Source: Chitinophagaceae bacterium UBA1931 (GTDB lineage: Bacteria; Bacteroidota; Bacteroidia; Chitinophagales; Chitinophagaceae). Taken from it: a DNA stretch of 64,000 nt. A program made the translations under genes and the position numbers. Numbering within the stretch: position 1 is the stretch's first letter; each line of letters starts with the position of its first letter. Of the stretch, positions 61,871-64,000 are shown in pieces. The notes beneath the pieces were generated by a model that was given only the letters and a program-made list of their open reading frames with translations, was not told the origin of the DNA and did not search any database. The stretch lies in NCBI GenBank assembly GCA_002337125.1, contig DDFJ01000002.1, forward strand, positions 190,472 to 254,471, in the 5' to 3' direction.

Positions 61871-62914
61871 ATGCGCATTGAGTCTGATATAAAACTTGGT
61901 TTTAAAGATGTGATGATACGCCCCAAGCGTTCAACATTAAATTCCCGTTCGGAAGTTTCGCTCATCAGGAAATTTCATTTCAAGCATGGTAATAATGATT
62001 GGGAAGGTGTTCCCATCATTGCTGCCAACATGGATACAGTTGGTACGTTTGAAATGGCAAAAGTTTTATCGCAGCACCAGGTGATAACGGCCATTCATAA
62101 ACATTATACAGTTGATGAATGGAAAAACTTTGTTCATTCAAACGAACGTATTTCCGATTATTTATGTGTGAGCACCGGAACAAGTAAAAATGATGCAGAG
62201 AAGCTGAAGCAGATCATTACAGCCTGTCCTTCACTGCGTTTTATCTGTATTGATGTCGCAAATGGTTACAGCGAACATTTTGTTTCGTATGTACGAAAAA
62301 CAAGAGAACATTATCCCGATAAAATTATCATTGCAGGTAATGTTGTAACCGGCGAAATGGTGGAAGAGTTATTGCTTTCAGGTGCTGATATTGTGAAAGT
62401 GGGAATTGGTCCCGGCTCTGTTTGTACAACAAGGGTTAAAACCGGTGTTGGCTATCCGCAACTATCTGCTATCATTGAATGTGCAGATGCAGCACATGGT
62501 CTGGGCGGGCAAATTATTTCAGATGGCGGATGTAAAGTACCCGGTGATGTGGCAAAAGCATTTGGCGGTGGTGCTGATTTTGTGATGCTGGGAGGAATGC
62601 TTGCAGGTCATGCAGAAAGTGGTGGCGAATTAATTGAAGATGAACAGGGCAAAAAATTCAAACTGTTTTATGGTATGAGTTCAGCAACTGCTATGAACAA
62701 ATATGCAGGTGGTGTTGCTGAGTATCGTGCATCTGAAGGGAAGACAATTAAAATGCCGTATCGTGGACATGTAAACGATACGATGCTTGATATATTAGGA
62801 GGTATCCGTTCGGCATGTACCTATGTAGGTGCCAGCCATCTCAAAGAATTAACCAAGCGCACAACATTTATCCGTGTGCAGGAACAGCACAATGAATGGT
62901 TTGCTGATGAGTAA
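61871..62914 (+). CDS. guaC: GMP reductase
   Basis: 347 residues. IMPDH/GMPR barrel without CBS domains. KLGFKDVMIRPKRST at the N-terminus, AANMDTVGTF, GIGPGSVCTTRVKTGVGYPQLSA with the active-site Cys, ISDGGCKVPGDVAKAF and YGMSSATAMNKY are typical of GuaC, which converts GMP to IMP with NADPH. Length matches E. coli GuaC (347). It is embedded in the polysaccharide operon between the reductase (11 bp) and the second GH26 (17 bp), which is unusual. Confidence 0.92.
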   Translation: MRIESDIKLGFKDVMIRPKRSTLNSRSEVSLIRKFHFKHGNNDWEGVPIIAANMDTVGTFEMAKVLSQHQVITAIHKHYTVDEWKNFVHSNERISDYLCVSTGTSKNDAEKLKQIITACPSLRFICIDVANGYSEHFVSYVRKTREHYPDKIIIAGNVVTGEMVEELLLSGADIVKVGIGPGSVCTTRVKTGVGYPQLSAIIECADAAHGLGGQIISDGGCKVPGDVAKAFGGGADFVMLGGMLAGHAESGGELIEDEQGKKFKLFYGMSSATAMNKYAGGVAEYRASEGKTIKMPYRGHVNDTMLDILGGIRSACTYVGASHLKELTKRTTFIRVQEQHNEWFADE

Positions 62915-62931
62915 TTTTTAATGCTTAACTG

Positions 62932-64000
62932 ATGAATAAAAAATTATGGTTGCTTGTGTTGATGTTTTGTTGTGTAAACAGCTATGCACAGCAGAAGGTA
63001 AAACTTATTGACAGTAAAGCAACTGCTGAAACAAAACATCTCTATACCAATCTGCACAAACTTTCAGCGAATTCAATTTTATTCGGACATCAGCATGCAA
63101 CAGAATATGGTCATGGCTGGTATGGTGATGAAAACAGGAGTGATGTGAAATCAGTAACAGGTTCACATCCTGCTGTGATTGGTGTTGATTTCAGCAGCTT
63201 AAGCGGAGTAACAGATGAGCAGCTTGAAAAGAACAAACAGCATCTGCATAAAATTATCACTGATACTTACAACCGTGGCGGCGTTGTTACTGCTGCCTGG
63301 CATTTTCTGAACCCGGTTTCGCTCGGTGGATTTTATTGGGTTGATTCTGTTTCCAAACCGGCGGTGAAATATATTATTCCCGGTGGTTCAAATCACGAAC
63401 AGTATAAAAAGATTTTGCAAAACATTGCATCACTTGCATTGTCGTTAAAAGGTAATGATGGCAAACTTGTTCCTGTAATCTTCCGTCCATATCATGAACT
63501 GGATGGATATTGGTTCTGGTGGGGAAAAAATTATTGTACAGTGGATGAATTCAAATCGCTTTGGCGCTTTACTGTTTCTTACCTGCGGGATAGTTTGCAT
63601 GTGCACAATTTCATTTATACATTTTCTCCTGATTGCACCTTTAACAGTGAAGCTGAATATGCTGAACGTTATCCCGGTAATAATTGGGTTGATATGGTTG
63701 GTATAGATGATTATGCAGATTTTGGAAGGTATGGACGTTACAATTTAGACTCTGCTTATGAACGACTGAAAATTGTTTCAAACTTTGCGAAGAAGAATTA
63801 TAAACTTGCCGCCTTAACTGAAACAGGTCTTGAATCCATTTCGGTTGCCGACTGGTGGACCAATAAATTGCTTACAACATTACAACGCACCAATCTCCAT
63901 CTTTGTTATGTACTGGTCTGGCGCAACGACAGTCAGAGCCCCACACATTATTATGCACCATTTCCCGGGCAAACATCAGAAAAAGATTTCCTGAAATTTT
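62932..64000 (+). CDS. Second GH26 enzyme, 3' end cut by the window
   Basis: 356 codons visible from ATG 62932, with signal peptide to SYAQ. GH26 motifs ILFGHQHATEYGHGWYG, VTAAWHF, RPYHELDGYWFWWG (acid/base Glu) and ALTETGLES (nucleophile Glu), then CYVLVWRND. Related to the first GH26 but clearly diverged, with HELDGYW against HELTGSW. It may be an exo-acting or mannobiose-releasing mannanase complementing the first. No stop codon before the window end; from alignment with the first copy only a few tens of residues should be missing. Confidence 0.9.
   Translation, partial: MNKKLWLLVLMFCCVNSYAQQKVKLIDSKATAETKHLYTNLHKLSANSILFGHQHATEYGHGWYGDENRSDVKSVTGSHPAVIGVDFSSLSGVTDEQLEKNKQHLHKIITDTYNRGGVVTAAWHFLNPVSLGGFYWVDSVSKPAVKYIIPGGSNHEQYKKILQNIASLALSLKGNDGKLVPVIFRPYHELDGYWFWWGKNYCTVDEFKSLWRFTVSYLRDSLHVHNFIYTFSPDCTFNSEAEYAERYPGNNWVDMVGIDDYADFGRYGRYNLDSAYERLKIVSNFAKKNYKLAALTETGLESISVADWWTNKLLTTLQRTNLHLCYVLVWRNDSQSPTHYYAPFPGQTSEKDFLKF

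Noticed and set aside
1..64000. tRNA, rRNA, CRISPR arrays or insertion sequences
   Set aside because: None recognised on reading; no clusters of short direct repeats and no transposase-like frames.

Overview
The window comes from a Bacteroidota genome, most likely a member of the Chitinophagaceae or a close relative. The evidence is a SusC/SusD pair, a type IX secretion C-terminal domain, a fused CcoN-CcoO oxidase subunit, promoters of the TAnnTTTG type, mostly absent Shine-Dalgarno sequences and moderately low GC. Product names rest on motifs read by eye; no database search was run. No tRNA, rRNA, CRISPR array or insertion sequence was seen.

Left part (1-27.2 kb): a stress and low-oxygen respiration region. 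A PAS-domain histidine kinase is followed by a response regulator whose receiver domain is fused directly to a Crp/Fnr-type DNA-binding module. Around them lie an erythromycin-esterase-like protein, a six-gene operon (eRF1-like protein, LolA-like protein, two FtsX-type permeases, ATPase, outer-membrane barrel), a universal stress protein, a PNPOx-like protein with a phospholipase D-like enzyme, a YtxH/holin-like cassette, Hsp20, and a complete cbb3 oxidase set (ccoI, ccoS, ccoNO, ccoQ-like, ccoP, ccoG, ccoH, TauE-like). Eight promoters here share one architecture: two (once three) Crp/Fnr-type palindromes with core TGA-N6-TCA, 21-22 bp apart centre to centre, with the proximal centre 29.5 bp (once 30.5) from the first T of a -7 element. 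This looks like one regulon, and the kinase/receiver-Crp pair is the natural candidate regulator, resembling a condensed FixL-FixJ-FixK cascade.

Middle (27.2-34.7 kb): two secreted endonuclease/exonuclease/phosphatase-fold enzymes, one with a type IX secretion tail, flank a TonB-dependent receptor and two DUF5689-type lipoproteins. This may be a locus for using extracellular nucleic acid.

Right part (34.7-64 kb): a polysaccharide utilization locus. An AraC regulator diverges from susC, susD and a TIG-domain lipoprotein, followed by GH26, a sodium/solute symporter, GH130 and a cellobiose-2-epimerase-like enzyme (together the known mannobiose phosphorolysis route). Then come a clan GH-A lipoprotein, GH31 with a PA14-like insert, GH2, GH3, two CE2-like esterases, GH27, an aldo/keto reductase, GMP reductase and a second GH26 cut by the window end. 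The set fits acetylated galacto(gluco)mannan; GH31 and GH2 hint at an additional side chain or substrate such as xyloglucan.
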